From a virus, in the IMG/VR virus record IMGVR_UViG_3300044811_000031, positions 23,792 through 87,791 of that record: a stretch of 64,000 nucleotides of DNA. One strand, 5' to 3'. This document shows, one piece after another, positions 23,504 to 31,099 of the stretch. A program made the translations under genes and the position numbers. Positions within the stretch are counted from its first letter, which is position 1. Each line of letters starts with the position of its first letter. The notes beneath the pieces are model-generated. The model saw only the letters and a list, made by a program, of their open reading frames with translations, was not told where the DNA came from and searched no databases.

Positions 23504-24726
23504 GTAAGATCACCATCTGGCAGGCTCTGGCCCGCTGCGCGCTGACCACCCACTGGGCCGTCAACATGTGCGACAACTTCTGCGCCAACATGTACGGCTA
23601 CGCCTTCTCCGGCTACACCGACGCCGTGGCCCACTGGAACCACCTGCCCGCTGCCGACAAGCATCCCGGGGACGACACCGTCCCGCCGGGCATGCTGGCC
23701 TTCTGGGGTGGGGGCCACGGCCACGTCGCCGTCTCCGACGGTACGGGGTACGTCTGGTCCACGGACATCTCCGGCGCGGGTACCGTGAGCCGTGTGCCCC
23801 TCGGCCTGGTCGCCTCCCGCTGGGGCAAGCCCTACCTGGGCTGGGGGGAGCCGATGTTCCAGGGCATAGCTTGGAGTGAGACCGTGCCACGAGTGATGAG
23901 GGACAGCACCAACCCCGCCGACATCCCCCTGGCCGGGACGGACCTGGTCGCCGGATACCTGAACGGCAGCTACGCGTGGTCGGCCGCCGGGTGGGCCCGC
24001 TTCCCCGACGCCGGGCACGTGACGATCGACGTCAACGGCACCCGGCCGGATGCCGACGTGCTCGACGTGGAGCCCGGCGACGCCACCGTGGCGGGCGGCG
24101 TGCGCTGGCTGCCCAAGGCCCTGGCCGTCAGCCGTGACTTCGTCCCGGTGATCTACTGCAACCGCAGCAACCGCACGGCCTTCGTCACCGCCGCGAAGAC
24201 GGCCGGGTTCAGCATCAACACCCACTACAAGTTCTGGGTCGCGACGCTGGACGGCACCCGCACCCTGAGCGACATGACCGGCGTCGCGGCCATCCAGTGG
24301 GCGGGTGCCGGGCAGACCGGCCACCACTACGATCAGTCCGACGTGTTCGATGACACCTGGAAGGCGACCGACATGCCGCTCACCACGGCCGACAAGGCCT
24401 GGATCTCCGCCGAGTTCGTCAAGCAGCTGAAGGCCGTGGTCTACGGCCAGGTCTGGGACCAGGACAAGATGCCCGCTCCCGACACCGCGCCCGACAAGGC
24501 GACCAACGCCAACCAGCTCCCGCGCAACGTCGTGCGCAGCACGTACGACCTCGCCAACACCACCGAGCAGACCGCCCGCGCCGTTCTCGCGCAGGCCGAG
24601 ACCATCGGCGTCTCGCTCAGCGAGATCAAGGCGACGCTCGCGGCTCTCGATCTCTCCCAGCTCCCGGCGGAGATCGCCGCCCGGCTGGAGACCCTCAAGC
24701 TCAACGTCACCGTGTCGGAGGTCTGA
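23500..24726 (+). CDS. Endolysin with peptidase-like and GH25-like domains
   Basis: 408 residues from ATG 23500. N-terminal domain (about 1-115): VNMCDNFCANMYGY with the probable catalytic cysteine and GGGHGHVAVSDGTGY with the histidine, as in CHAP/NlpC-P60 amidases. Second domain (about 125-290): DSTNPADIPLAGTDLVAGYLNG ... VTIDVNG ... DVLDVEPGDAT ... VIYCNRSN ... FWVATLD, a GH25-like muramidase/DUF1906-like barrel with acidic residues in VLDVEPGD. The C-terminal helical 100 residues may multimerise or bind the wall. Confidence 0.8.
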   Translation: MSKITIWQALARCALTTHWAVNMCDNFCANMYGYAFSGYTDAVAHWNHLPAADKHPGDDTVPPGMLAFWGGGHGHVAVSDGTGYVWSTDISGAGTVSRVPLGLVASRWGKPYLGWGEPMFQGIAWSETVPRVMRDSTNPADIPLAGTDLVAGYLNGSYAWSAAGWARFPDAGHVTIDVNGTRPDADVLDVEPGDATVAGGVRWLPKALAVSRDFVPVIYCNRSNRTAFVTAAKTAGFSINTHYKFWVATLDGTRTLSDMTGVAAIQWAGAGQTGHHYDQSDVFDDTWKATDMPLTTADKAWISAEFVKQLKAVVYGQVWDQDKMPAPDTAPDKATNANQLPRNVVRSTYDLANTTEQTARAVLAQAETIGVSLSEIKATLAALDLSQLPAEIAARLETLKLNVTVSEV

Positions 24727-24728
24727 TC

Positions 24729-24956
24729 ATGTCGCAGTTCGCACAGCTCGAAGAGACCGCGCGGGCGGCTGCCGTCGCCGTACTGCGGGAGGCCCTGGAG
24801 CGTATCGAGACCCTGGAGAAGAAGGTCGAAGACCTCCTGTCCGCCCCCGCCCCCAAGGCGCCGCCCGCCCCCGCCGCTGCTCCGGCCGCCAAGGGGTCGT
24901 CCACGACCGCGCGGGCGCAGAGCGCCACCGCCAAGGGAACGTCAGGGAACAAGTGA
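24729..24956 (+). CDS. Small coiled-coil protein with Ala/Pro-rich tail
   Basis: 75 residues. The N-terminal half is a heptad helix (ALERIETLEKKVEDLLS); the C-terminal half is disordered Ala/Pro/Ser/Lys sequence. It lies between endolysin and glycosyltransferase, overlapping the latter by GTGA. No family recognised. Confidence 0.65.
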   Translation: MSQFAQLEETARAAAVAVLREALERIETLEKKVEDLLSAPAPKAPPAPAAAPAAKGSSTTARAQSATAKGTSGNK

Positions 24957-26035
24957 AGATCAAGGTCTACCCGGCGGACGTCTTCGGGTGTGGGCACTTC
25001 CGGCTCATCTGGGCCTGCGAGTTCCTGATGGCGGCCGGGCACGACATCGAGCTGGTGCCCCCCGGGGAGCGCCAGCTCGAACTCCGTGTCAGCGGGAACG
25101 AGGTGACCGACGTCGTCCTGGGCGACGAGGACGTGATCGTGTTCCAGCGGGTGACGCACGCCTTCCTCGCTCAGGCCGTGCCGATCATCCGGGCCAAGGG
25201 CGTGGCGGTCGTGGTCGACATAGACGACGACCTGTCCGCCATCCACCCGAGCAACCCGGCCTACGCCGCGATGCACCCGCGCAACGAGATGCGCCTGGAG
25301 CCCGGCCGCCGGGAGCCCCGCCGTCACAGCTGGCACCACCTGGCCACGGCCTGCCGCGAGGCGACCCTGGTGACGACCTCGACGCCGGGGCTCATCGAGC
25401 GCTACGCCCGCCACGGCCGGGGACAGGTCATCTACAACTACCTGCCGGAGATCTACTACGGCGTCCCCCACGAGGACAGTGACCTCATCGGCTGGCCTGC
25501 CGCGCTCGTCTCCCACCCGGATGACCCGTCGGCCGTAGGTGGTGCGCTCGCACGCCTGACGGGGGCAGGAGCGGCCTTCCAGGTCGTGGGTGACCCAACG
25601 GGCGCCGGACGGGCCTTCGGGCTCTCAGAGGACCCTCAGGGGATTCTCGGGGTCGACGTCCACCAGTGGCCCGCAGAGGTCGCCAGGCTCGGCATCGGCA
25701 TCGCCCCGCTGGCCGACACGAAGTTCAACCGCAGCAAGAGCTGGCTCAAGCCGCTAGAGATGAGCGCTCTCGGTGTGCCGTGGGTGGCCAGCCCGAGCGC
25801 GGAGTACGCGCGCCTGCACCGCATGGGCGTCGGGGTGCTGGCCGACCGGCCGCGTCAGTGGTACCGCCACCTGGACCTGATCCGGCGGGACGCCGGGCTG
25901 CGCAACGACCTCGCCGGGCAGGGCTACGAGGTCGCCGCCGGGCTCCGGCTACGCGACCACGCGTGGCGGTGGGCCGAGGCCTGGAGCAACGCTCTGGAGC
26001 TGCAACGTGGGAGTGTCGGCGCCGGGGTCCAGTAG
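24953..26035 (+). CDS. Glycosyltransferase, GT-B type
   Basis: 360 residues from GTG 24953. An N-terminal Rossmann half (IKVYPADVFGCGHFRLIWACEFLMAAGHDIEL; VVVDIDDDLSAIHP) and a C-terminal nucleotide-sugar half (GWPAALVSHPDD; GIGIAPLADTKFNRSKSWLKPLEMSALGVPWVAS, with the KSxLKxLExxAxGxPxVAS motif of GT4-like enzymes). It probably glycosylates a virion protein or cell-surface/DNA target. Last late gene; its 3' end overlaps the convergent gene by 87 bp. Confidence 0.85.
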   Translation: MKIKVYPADVFGCGHFRLIWACEFLMAAGHDIELVPPGERQLELRVSGNEVTDVVLGDEDVIVFQRVTHAFLAQAVPIIRAKGVAVVVDIDDDLSAIHPSNPAYAAMHPRNEMRLEPGRREPRRHSWHHLATACREATLVTTSTPGLIERYARHGRGQVIYNYLPEIYYGVPHEDSDLIGWPAALVSHPDDPSAVGGALARLTGAGAAFQVVGDPTGAGRAFGLSEDPQGILGVDVHQWPAEVARLGIGIAPLADTKFNRSKSWLKPLEMSALGVPWVASPSAEYARLHRMGVGVLADRPRQWYRHLDLIRRDAGLRNDLAGQGYEVAAGLRLRDHAWRWAEAWSNALELQRGSVGAGVQ

Positions 26036-26212
26036 GTCGCACTGCCGGGAGAGCTGCTCGATCCGCCCGGCCAGGGCGTCGATCTGTACGGTCAGGGAGG
26101 CCCGGCAGCGGGGGCTCAGGTCGGTGGCGTCCTGGATCTGACGCCGTTTGGCCTCCAGCAGGCCGGTCATGTCGGCGGCGTGGGCGGCCAGCTCCTGCAA
26201 GGTCATCATCAT
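25949..26212 (-). CDS. Small helical protein, antisense-overlapping the glycosyltransferase
   Basis: 87 residues starting at ATG 26212 inside the WhiB stop (ATGA). The first 60 residues form amphipathic helices (LQELAAHAADMTGLLEAKRRQIQDATD; LTVQIDALAGRIEQLSRQCDLLD). The final 28 residues are read from DNA that also encodes the C-terminus of the convergent glycosyltransferase. Function unknown. Confidence 0.6.
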   Translation of the reverse strand: MMMTLQELAAHAADMTGLLEAKRRQIQDATDLSPRCRASLTVQIDALAGRIEQLSRQCDLLDPGADTPTLQLQSVAPGLGPPPRVVA

Positions 26213-26610
26213 GTGGTGGCGGCTTCCGGCTGGTGCTTCCCGGTGGGACGGCTCTCCGCCCTCCACGATGCGCCGCACCGGGTGCAGACCTCGTACTCGT
26301 CCACCGCCACCAGGTCGACGCTCAGGCACAGCGGGCACTTGGCCCGGCTGCGCGTACGGGACATGGCCTGGCGCATGGCCCGGGTGGTCCCGGCCCACAG
26401 CCCCCAGTCCTTGTTGATCACTGCCGAGTTCAGGCACTTGCCCCGGACCGGGCAGATGTTGCAGTAGGTGCTCTGCACGAAGGCCAGAGCCACCGCGTCG
26501 TTCTCGTCGGCGGGGTAGAAGACCGCGTCGAATTCATTGAGGTCTACGCCCTTGCACCGGGCGTACTCGTGCCAGTCGGGCTTGATGGAAGCCCACACGC
26601 TGTCTGCCAT
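26209..26610 (-). CDS. whiB-like: WhiB-family transcription factor with extra zinc ribbon
   Basis: 133 residues. The WhiB iron-sulfur domain is visible: a cysteine in YARCKG, then STYCNICPVRGKCLNSA giving the CxxCxxxxxC cluster, and the GLWAG turn in place of the usual G[VI]WGG. After it comes a C-terminal ribbon CPLCLSVDL ... CTRCGASW not found in short WhiB proteins. Phage WhiB proteins can interfere with host WhiB regulators and sporulation/septation. Translationally coupled to the downstream gene. Confidence 0.85.
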   Translation of the reverse strand: MADSVWASIKPDWHEYARCKGVDLNEFDAVFYPADENDAVALAFVQSTYCNICPVRGKCLNSAVINKDWGLWAGTTRAMRQAMSRTRSRAKCPLCLSVDLVAVDEYEVCTRCGASWRAESRPTGKHQPEAATT

Positions 26611-26664
26611 GCCGAGCCTCGATTCTTTCGCCTCCCATAGTCCGCCTGTGTGGAGAAATAGAAA

Positions 26665-26695
26665 AGGCCCAGCACCCGGGGTGGGTGCTGGGCCT
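26665..26695 (-). terminator. Terminator between the 26703 gene and whiB
   Basis: AGGCCCAGCACCC / GGGTGCTGGGCCT, a 13-bp perfect stem with a 5-nt loop; on the - strand it is followed by TTTTCTATTTCT. A strong intrinsic terminator for leftward transcription. Confidence 0.85.
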
Positions 26696-26702
26696 CTCGG
26701 TC

Positions 26703-27446
26703 CTAGCCTTGCCGTTCTCCCATGGGCGGATACCCGGCACCGCGCGCCGGTGCCCGCAGGTGCCACGGGATGTCCAGATCGGGGGAGGCGACGGACGCCT
26801 GCATGCTGAAGGCGTCGCCCTGTAGCTCCCAGTCCTCCCGGAACCCGGCCGTACGCGACTCGCGGTCGAGCACCGGCGGAGGAGGCAGTATCCCGCCGGG
26901 GTGGTACCCGCCGCCGCGCTGGCTGCTCGGCCGCACCGGGTACCGGTCGTCGTCCATGCCACCGGTGCGTCGTCCGCCCCCGGCCGGGATGGTCCGGCGC
27001 CCCCGCTCCGGGAAGGTCGAGCCGACGTAGTCCGTGTCCCGCCAGGCGTTCTTGACGACGTACTGGTGGGAGCCGGTCGTCGGGCTGTAGCCGATGTCGG
27101 GGACGACCCGCTGGCCGTCGGCCGTGATCCACGCGATGGGGGTCTGGTAGCTGTAGACCACGTACTCCGCGTCGCGGGCCTCGTCCTGGTACTCGGTCGG
27201 CAGGTGGCCCATCTCGGCCGCCCCACCGATCACGCCGCGCATCGACCCGGTGCCGATGCGGAACGCCTTCAACTGGGTGATGCGCGGTCCGGCCTGATCG
27301 ATCGTGACGACCATGCGCCGGTCGGTGTAGTGGCGGTGGCCGTCGACCATGTGGTCGCAGGTGCCGCACTTCCGGCCCATTCCCTCGGTGTACTGCTCGC
27401 AGCCGCACCAGCGGTTGGCGCACTCGTGCGGGGTTGCCCGGTTCAC
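26703..27446 (-). CDS. Conserved phage protein with YVVYSY domain and Cys motifs
   Basis: 247 residues from GTG 27446, overlapping the small upstream gene by GTGA, with GGGAGG upstream. The N-terminus has CANRWCGC and CGTC, a probable zinc site. The central domain (AEYVVYSYQTPIAWIT ... YSPTTGSHQYVVKNAW) is shared with the protein at 28561. The C-terminal 80 residues are Pro/Gly/Arg-rich. Function unknown. Confidence 0.65.
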   Translation of the reverse strand: MNRATPHECANRWCGCEQYTEGMGRKCGTCDHMVDGHRHYTDRRMVVTIDQAGPRITQLKAFRIGTGSMRGVIGGAAEMGHLPTEYQDEARDAEYVVYSYQTPIAWITADGQRVVPDIGYSPTTGSHQYVVKNAWRDTDYVGSTFPERGRRTIPAGGGRRTGGMDDDRYPVRPSSQRGGGYHPGGILPPPPVLDRESRTAGFREDWELQGDAFSMQASVASPDLDIPWHLRAPARGAGYPPMGERQG

Positions 27447-27562
27447 TTCTTCTTGCCTCCCTTGTCGCCCGGCTTCTGGCCGGTGGCGATGTACTTGAGC
27501 GTCGCTTTGATGCCCCCGTAACCGGCCATTCCCAGCCCGGCCTCGATCACCCAGATCCACAT
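27443..27562 (-). CDS. 39-residue single-span membrane peptide
   Basis: MWIWVIEAGLGMAGYGGIKA followed by a basic tail ending GDKGGKKK. GAGGAGGCGCC precedes the ATG, and its stop is overlapped by the next start (GTGA). A short hydrophobic helix plus lysine-rich C-terminus suggests a membrane microprotein. Unknown role. Confidence 0.6.
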   Translation of the reverse strand: MWIWVIEAGLGMAGYGGIKATLKYIATGQKPGDKGGKKK

Positions 27563-27571
27563 GGCGCCTCC

Positions 27572-27928
27572 TCAGAGGGTGACGGTGAGCAGGTAGACGG
27601 CGCCCACCAGCTCGGCTGCGTTGACGGCCAGCTCGACCACCAGACGGCCGGGGCTCCACTCGCCGGTGTCCCGGCCGACCTTCAGGCTCATCCGGATGAG
27701 CGAGACGAACAGGGCGGAACCCATCAGGCCCACCACCAGCAGGACCCCGGGCTCGGGGTGGCCGATGGCCAGCGACGCCAGAATGCAGCTCATCGCCAGA
27801 GCCACGAAGGCTCCGGCACCGGCGGCCTGCTGAGTGACCATCGGCCGCTTGCCGGTGCCCCGGGACGCTTCAGTGGTCAGGCCGATTGCGTAGAGAGCGG
27901 CCAGGATGACGGCTATAGCAGTGTTCAT
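27572..27928 (-). CDS. Four-span membrane protein
   Basis: 118 residues from ATG 27928 (AGGAGAGATC). Hydrophobic segments at about 2-17, 35-54, 62-80 and 95-115. No charged catalytic motif. It might be a small transporter-like or superinfection-exclusion protein; not recognised. Confidence 0.65.
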   Translation of the reverse strand: MNTAIAVILAALYAIGLTTEASRGTGKRPMVTQQAAGAGAFVALAMSCILASLAIGHPEPGVLLVVGLMGSALFVSLIRMSLKVGRDTGEWSPGRLVVELAVNAAELVGAVYLLTVTL

Positions 27929-27955
27929 GATCTCTCCTGTCTCGTTGGTCTTACG

Positions 27956-28030
27956 TGCACCCGGCAGGACTCGAACCTGCGCCACGCGGCTTCGTAGGCC
28001 GCTGCTCTGTCCGGACTGAGCTACGGGTGC
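27956..28030 (-). tRNA. tRNA-Arg (anticodon ACG)
   Basis: Complete cloverleaf: acceptor GCACCCG/CGGGTGC with discriminator A, TA at 8-9, D-arm GCTC..GAGC, anticodon stem GCGGC/GCCGC with loop CTACGAA (anticodon ACG, U33 present), T-arm GCAGG-TTCGAGT-CCTGC. No encoded CCA. The wobble A would become inosine. Confidence 0.95.
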
Positions 28031-28108
28031 TCGGTGGCCGCCGCTGGCCCTCAGTGGACCGGCGGCGGCCGGGGTGGTGCTACCTCCTTGGTCGGGCCCG
28101 GCGAGCCC

Positions 28109-28561
28109 TCAGCGGGCTGTTCGGGCGCGGTCCCGCTGGCTGATGAAGCCGTGCTCCTTCGGTGCCAGCGGCAGCTCCTCCTCGCGGTGGGCGACGACCC
28201 AGCTGTCCGCGTCGCCGTCGCCGTCCGCCAGGGTGATCCGGCAGGCGACCCACAGCCCCGGGGTCTCCCGGATGTGGTCCTCCAGGTTGCCCCCGATGTA
28301 CTCGGAGGAGTGCAGCCCCACGCCGCTGTAGCCGTACTGCCCAGTCCAGCCGGACAGCAGGCTCCAGCCCTGGCGCCGGACCGCGCGGATCATGTCGGCC
28401 TCGTGCTCCTTGAGGATCGAGCCGTCGTCCGTCGTCTCGGTCTCGACCTCCGGCGCCCGGACGTCCGGCACGGCCTCGACCGTGCCGTCATCCCGGACCC
28501 GGACGACCTGGCCGAACTCCATCAGGTCGCGCAGCTCCCGGCTGCGTCGTCCCCAGCCCAT
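28109..28561 (-). CDS. Conserved hypothetical early protein
   Basis: 150 residues from ATG 28561, sharing its A with the stop of the upstream gene (TAATG). Acidic N-terminal half (VEAVPDVRAPEVETETTDDGS), then a compact domain (IRAVRRQGWSLLSGWTGQYGYSG ... DHIRETPGLWVACRITLADG). It is coupled to the YVVYSY-domain gene upstream, so the two probably act together. Not recognised. Confidence 0.65.
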   Translation of the reverse strand: MGWGRRSRELRDLMEFGQVVRVRDDGTVEAVPDVRAPEVETETTDDGSILKEHEADMIRAVRRQGWSLLSGWTGQYGYSGVGLHSSEYIGGNLEDHIRETPGLWVACRITLADGDGDADSWVVAHREEELPLAPKEHGFISQRDRARTAR

Positions 28562-29037
28562 TACGGCTTCCACTGCGATCCGCCGAAGTGCGGGTCACGC
28601 TTCATGGCCCGGGTGTAGTCGGTACCGGCCGCCACCATCGCGTCCGGGCCCGGCTCGTCCGGGTCCAGGCCGCGCTGCTTGAGCCATGCCTTACGGCCCT
28701 TGGCGGTGCCGTCGTGGTAGCTCCCCCACGCCTCGATCAGGACGGCACGGTGGGCGTTGGTCGTGGTGGAGTGGTTGACCGCCGGGATGACCCGCTCCAG
28801 CAGGCCGGTCTGCTCGTCTTCGAGGGCCCAGCCGATCGGGGTGTCGTAGCTGTAGACCACGTACACCGCCTCATGCAGGCTGGCCTTCAGCTCGGCCGCG
28901 TTGCTCTCGCTGCTCAGCCAGCCGAGGTCGCGCCCGGCGCCGGGTACGCCGCGCAGGTTGCCGGTGGACAGCTCCCACTTGCGGTGGTTGTCGAACGCGC
29001 TGATCGCCTTACGCCGTGCTTCCTGTCCCATGGCCAT
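28561..29037 (-). CDS. Conserved phage protein with YVVYSY domain
   Basis: 158 residues with AGGAGA upstream. The middle (VYVVYSYDTPIGWALED ... VNHSTTTNAHRAVLIEAWG) matches the domain of the protein at 26703: a strand YVVYSYxTPIxW and a later TT..HxxxV...W. The two are likely paralogues within one phage, perhaps binding a common partner. Function unknown. Confidence 0.65.
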   Translation of the reverse strand: MAMGQEARRKAISAFDNHRKWELSTGNLRGVPGAGRDLGWLSSESNAAELKASLHEAVYVVYSYDTPIGWALEDEQTGLLERVIPAVNHSTTTNAHRAVLIEAWGSYHDGTAKGRKAWLKQRGLDPDEPGPDAMVAAGTDYTRAMKRDPHFGGSQWKP

Positions 29038-29057
29038 GGGTGTCTCCTGTCTCGGGG

Positions 29058-29072
29058 GATTTAATTAAACCA
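29058..29072 (-). promoter_or_regulatory. AT-rich 15-bp motif, copy 1 of 4
   Basis: GATTTAATTAAACCA on the + strand, 21 bp upstream of the leftward start at 29037. It is close to a perfect TTTAATTAAA palindrome and conspicuous in this GC-rich DNA. Related copies are at 34850, 44746 and 51207. It could be a -10/start region or operator, or the U-tract of the adjoining terminator hairpin. Confidence 0.6.
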
Positions 29073-29074
29073 CT

Positions 29075-29098
29075 CGGAGCCCCCCGGAGGGGGCTCCG
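29075..29098 (-). terminator. Hairpin terminator between 29103 gene and 28561 gene
   Basis: CGGAGCCCCC / GGGGGCTCCG, a 10-bp stem with a 4-nt loop; on the - strand it runs into GAGTGGTTTAATTAAATC. Probably ends the upstream leftward transcript, with a new start just after. Confidence 0.7.
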
Positions 29099-29102
29099 GC
29101 GA

Positions 29103-29363
29103 CTACACCTCGCGGCTGGCCGCCCACAGCCGCCGGGTGGCGGCGAACACGGCGACCCGCTTCCTCGTCTTCAGGTCGGACCCGGTGACGAAGTAGGCCG
29201 GGATGTACTCGCCCCGGTACAGGATCTCCGCCAGGGCGACCTGGTGGACCAGCACCTGGCGGGTGATGACGGCCGGGCCGTCGTCCTTGACGTACTCGGT
29301 GAACACGTCGCCACCCTTCAGCTGCGGGCTGCGGACGATGAACTCGGTGAGCTTGCTCTGCAT
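29103..29363 (-). CDS. Small beta-rich hypothetical protein
   Basis: 86 residues, GGAGATC start site. Two likely beta units (DDGPAVITRQVLVHQVALAEIL; GEYIPAYFVTGSDLKTRKRVAVFAATRR). No cysteine or catalytic motif. Next to the HU gene in the same direction. Confidence 0.6.
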   Translation of the reverse strand: MQSKLTEFIVRSPQLKGGDVFTEYVKDDGPAVITRQVLVHQVALAEILYRGEYIPAYFVTGSDLKTRKRVAVFAATRRLWAASREV

Positions 29364-29402
29364 GATCGATCTCCTGGGCTTGCTGTGCGGTGGACGGGCG
29401 GG

Positions 29403-29747
29403 TCAGCGGCTGGACCGCTTCTTGAACGTCACCGGCGCGTCGTCCGTGTAGACGGCGTCCCGGATCTTGGGGGCCCAGCGGAACATCGGCTTGGTCCGGG
29501 CGGGGGCCAGCCAGGTCTCCCCGTTCTGCGGGTTGCGGCGCACCCGGGGCGCCTCGACCTTCGGGTACCAGGTACCGAAGTTGGTGACGTTGACCGGGTG
29601 ACCGGCCACCACGTTGCGGGGGATGACGTCGAACGTCGCCCGCAGTACCCGCTCCACGATCTCGCGGCTGACGCCGGACTCGGCCGCGACGGCCTCGGCC
29701 AGGGCCATGTGGTTCAGGCGGCCGGTGGGGATGTGTCGTGCGCTCAT
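29403..29747 (-). CDS. HU/IHF-like DNA-binding protein
   Basis: 114 residues. The fold signature is clear: helix pair (LAEAVAAESGVSREIVERVLRATFDVI), then the beta-arm segment HPVNVTNFGTWYPKV with NFGTW in place of GFGxF, and RVRRNPQNGETWLAPA equivalent to the RNPxTGE arm tip, then FRWAPKIRDAV. Such proteins bend DNA for replication, recombination or packaging. About 20 residues longer than bacterial HU at the termini. Confidence 0.85.
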   Translation of the reverse strand: MSARHIPTGRLNHMALAEAVAAESGVSREIVERVLRATFDVIPRNVVAGHPVNVTNFGTWYPKVEAPRVRRNPQNGETWLAPARTKPMFRWAPKIRDAVYTDDAPVTFKKRSSR

Positions 29748-29754
29748 GATCTCC

Positions 29755-30207
29755 TCAATCCTTGACGACCGGCCACGGGACCGGCTTGCCGTCGCTCTTG
29801 CGGACCCACTGTCCGCCGGATGTCTTCTCGAAGGGGTCGATCAGGTCGGCCGCGAACTCCATGCCGTCCAGACCGTGGGGCGTCCAGGTGCCGAGGCGCC
29901 TGACCCGCGCCTTGCGGATCTTCTCCGCGTCGTAGTGCTGGATCATGTCCGGCAGCCACGAGACGAACTTGCACAGGGTCTCCAGCTCGGAGTCGTCACC
30001 CTCCCAGTCGTCCGGCTGGTCCATGTCGTAGGTGACCTTGTGGACCGCGTCGGCCAGCGTGCGGTACGCCGCGTGATCGCTGTCCTCCAGCGCTCCGGCG
30101 GCGACCTTGTCGTGGAACTGCTGGATGTACTTGCTCCCGCTGTCCCACGTCCAGCCGTGAGCGATCATCGCCCCCAGGAGGACGGCCCGCTCGGTCTCTC
30201 CGTGCAT
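29755..30207 (-). CDS. Hypothetical acidic early protein
   Basis: 150 residues from ATG 30207, which shares a base with the stop of the gene before (TGATG). Mostly helical with a tryptophan/aspartate-rich centre (YDMDQPDDWEGDDSELETLCKFVSWLPDM). No recognised domain. Confidence 0.6.
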   Translation of the reverse strand: MHGETERAVLLGAMIAHGWTWDSGSKYIQQFHDKVAAGALEDSDHAAYRTLADAVHKVTYDMDQPDDWEGDDSELETLCKFVSWLPDMIQHYDAEKIRKARVRRLGTWTPHGLDGMEFAADLIDPFEKTSGGQWVRKSDGKPVPWPVVKD

Positions 30208-30380
30208 CACGATGCCTCCGTCCGGGCGAGGAACCACGCGGCGGACCGGGACGTCCTCCGTGCCCTGCTGGAGGCCCGTGAGCCCCTGGCCCGGTCGGTG
30301 GTGCCGGACCGGTCCTGTTCGGCCGCCCTGCGCCCGTCTGTGGACGCCTTGCGGGTCTTCTGCACCTGCTCCTGCTTCAT
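30207..30380 (-). CDS. 57-residue strongly basic protein
   Basis: From ATG 30380 with GGAGATCGGTT upstream. Arg/Ser/Ala-rich (KTRKASTDGRRAAEQDRSG, then RARGSRASSRARRTSRSA), likely disordered and nucleic-acid binding. TGATG coupling to the next gene supports translation; the low complexity tempers confidence. Confidence 0.5.
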   Translation of the reverse strand: MKQEQVQKTRKASTDGRRAAEQDRSGTTDRARGSRASSRARRTSRSAAWFLARTEAS

Positions 30381-30401
30381 AACCGATCTCCTCTCACTGC
30401 G

Positions 30402-30474
30402 AGCCCCCGGCACGATTCGAACGTGCAACCTGCTCATTACGAAAGAGCTGCTCTGGCCGTTGAGCTACGGGGGC
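30402..30474 (-). tRNA. tRNA-Thr (anticodon CGT)
   Basis: Acceptor GCCCCCG/CGGGGGC, TA at 8-9, D-arm GCTC..GAGC, anticodon loop TTCGTAA (CGT, U33 present), T-arm GCACG-TTCGAAT-CGTGC. The stem has a T-T mismatch at 31-39 and the discriminator is U. A GC-rich hairpin (GGCCCGGC-CGGA-GCCGGG) sits directly 5' of it on the transcript. Confidence 0.9.
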
Positions 30475-30500
30475 TGGCCCGGCCGGAGCCGGGGTTGTGC
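30475..30500 (-). repeat. Hairpin leader of tRNA-Thr, repeated at tRNA-Glu
   Basis: GGCCCGGCCGGAGCCGGGGT recurs exactly at 35194 next to tRNA-Glu, and a variant lies at 57201-57220 beside the third odd tRNA. The stem CCCGGC/GCCGGG touches the tRNA 5' end, suggesting a processing signal or a terminator for the gene upstream. Confidence 0.65.
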
Positions 30501-30782
30501 TCACTTCCTTCGTCCACCGCACCAGGACTCCAGCGCTCCGTCGATCACCTGCTTGTTGCTGGTGGTCTCGGCTTCGTCCTCGTCCGCGAAATCGAACCAC
30601 ACCGAGTGCAGCCACTCGGAGAACGGCTTGGCGCTCTCGGGCGGCAGCTCGCGGGTGTCCAGGACGTACTGGTAGATCATCCCGGCGTCGACACCGCGCT
30701 GGACGCCCGGCCTGACGTCCTCCGGCCGGGCCCCCTGCTCGTCGTACTGCTCGGCCAGGGCTTTGGGGTCCAGGGCGGTCAT
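30501..30782 (-). CDS. Hypothetical acidic protein
   Basis: 93 residues from ATG 30782 (ATGA with the gene before). Helical, acidic (FSEWLHSVWFDFADEDEAETTSN), Cys/Arg-rich end (ESWCGGRRK). Second of a four-gene coupled set, 30501-31637. Function unknown. Confidence 0.6.
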   Translation of the reverse strand: MTALDPKALAEQYDEQGARPEDVRPGVQRGVDAGMIYQYVLDTRELPPESAKPFSEWLHSVWFDFADEDEAETTSNKQVIDGALESWCGGRRK

Positions 30783-31099
30783 CGGGGCACCTCTACTTCG
30801 GCGCTCTCGATGGCCGTGGTGTGGACTCCGTAGACCCCGGCCTTGCTGGCTGTGATGAGGTACATGCCGACAGCTTTGGACGGGTCCTTGAAAGCCTGGC
30901 CCCACGAGAGGTCGAGCTGCTGGACGAACAGGTCGCGCTGGAAGCCGACGACCCGGTACGGGTCGCCATGCCAGACGTCCTGGCGGCCGATCATGCCCTG
31001 CTCGTCTGCGAAGAACGGGTACGGGAGCTTGGTCAGCTCCTGTCCGTCGTCGGTGATCTGATCGGTGAACGCTGCGGGTTGCAGCCGGATGATGGTCAT
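30779..31099 (-). CDS. Hypothetical beta-rich protein
   Basis: 106 residues. Segments PYRVVGFQRDLFVQQLDLSW and GVYGVHTTAIESAEVEV suggest alternating strands; ATGA couplings on both sides. No motif recognised. Confidence 0.6.
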   Translation of the reverse strand: MTIIRLQPAAFTDQITDDGQELTKLPYPFFADEQGMIGRQDVWHGDPYRVVGFQRDLFVQQLDLSWGQAFKDPSKAVGMYLITASKAGVYGVHTTAIESAEVEVPR

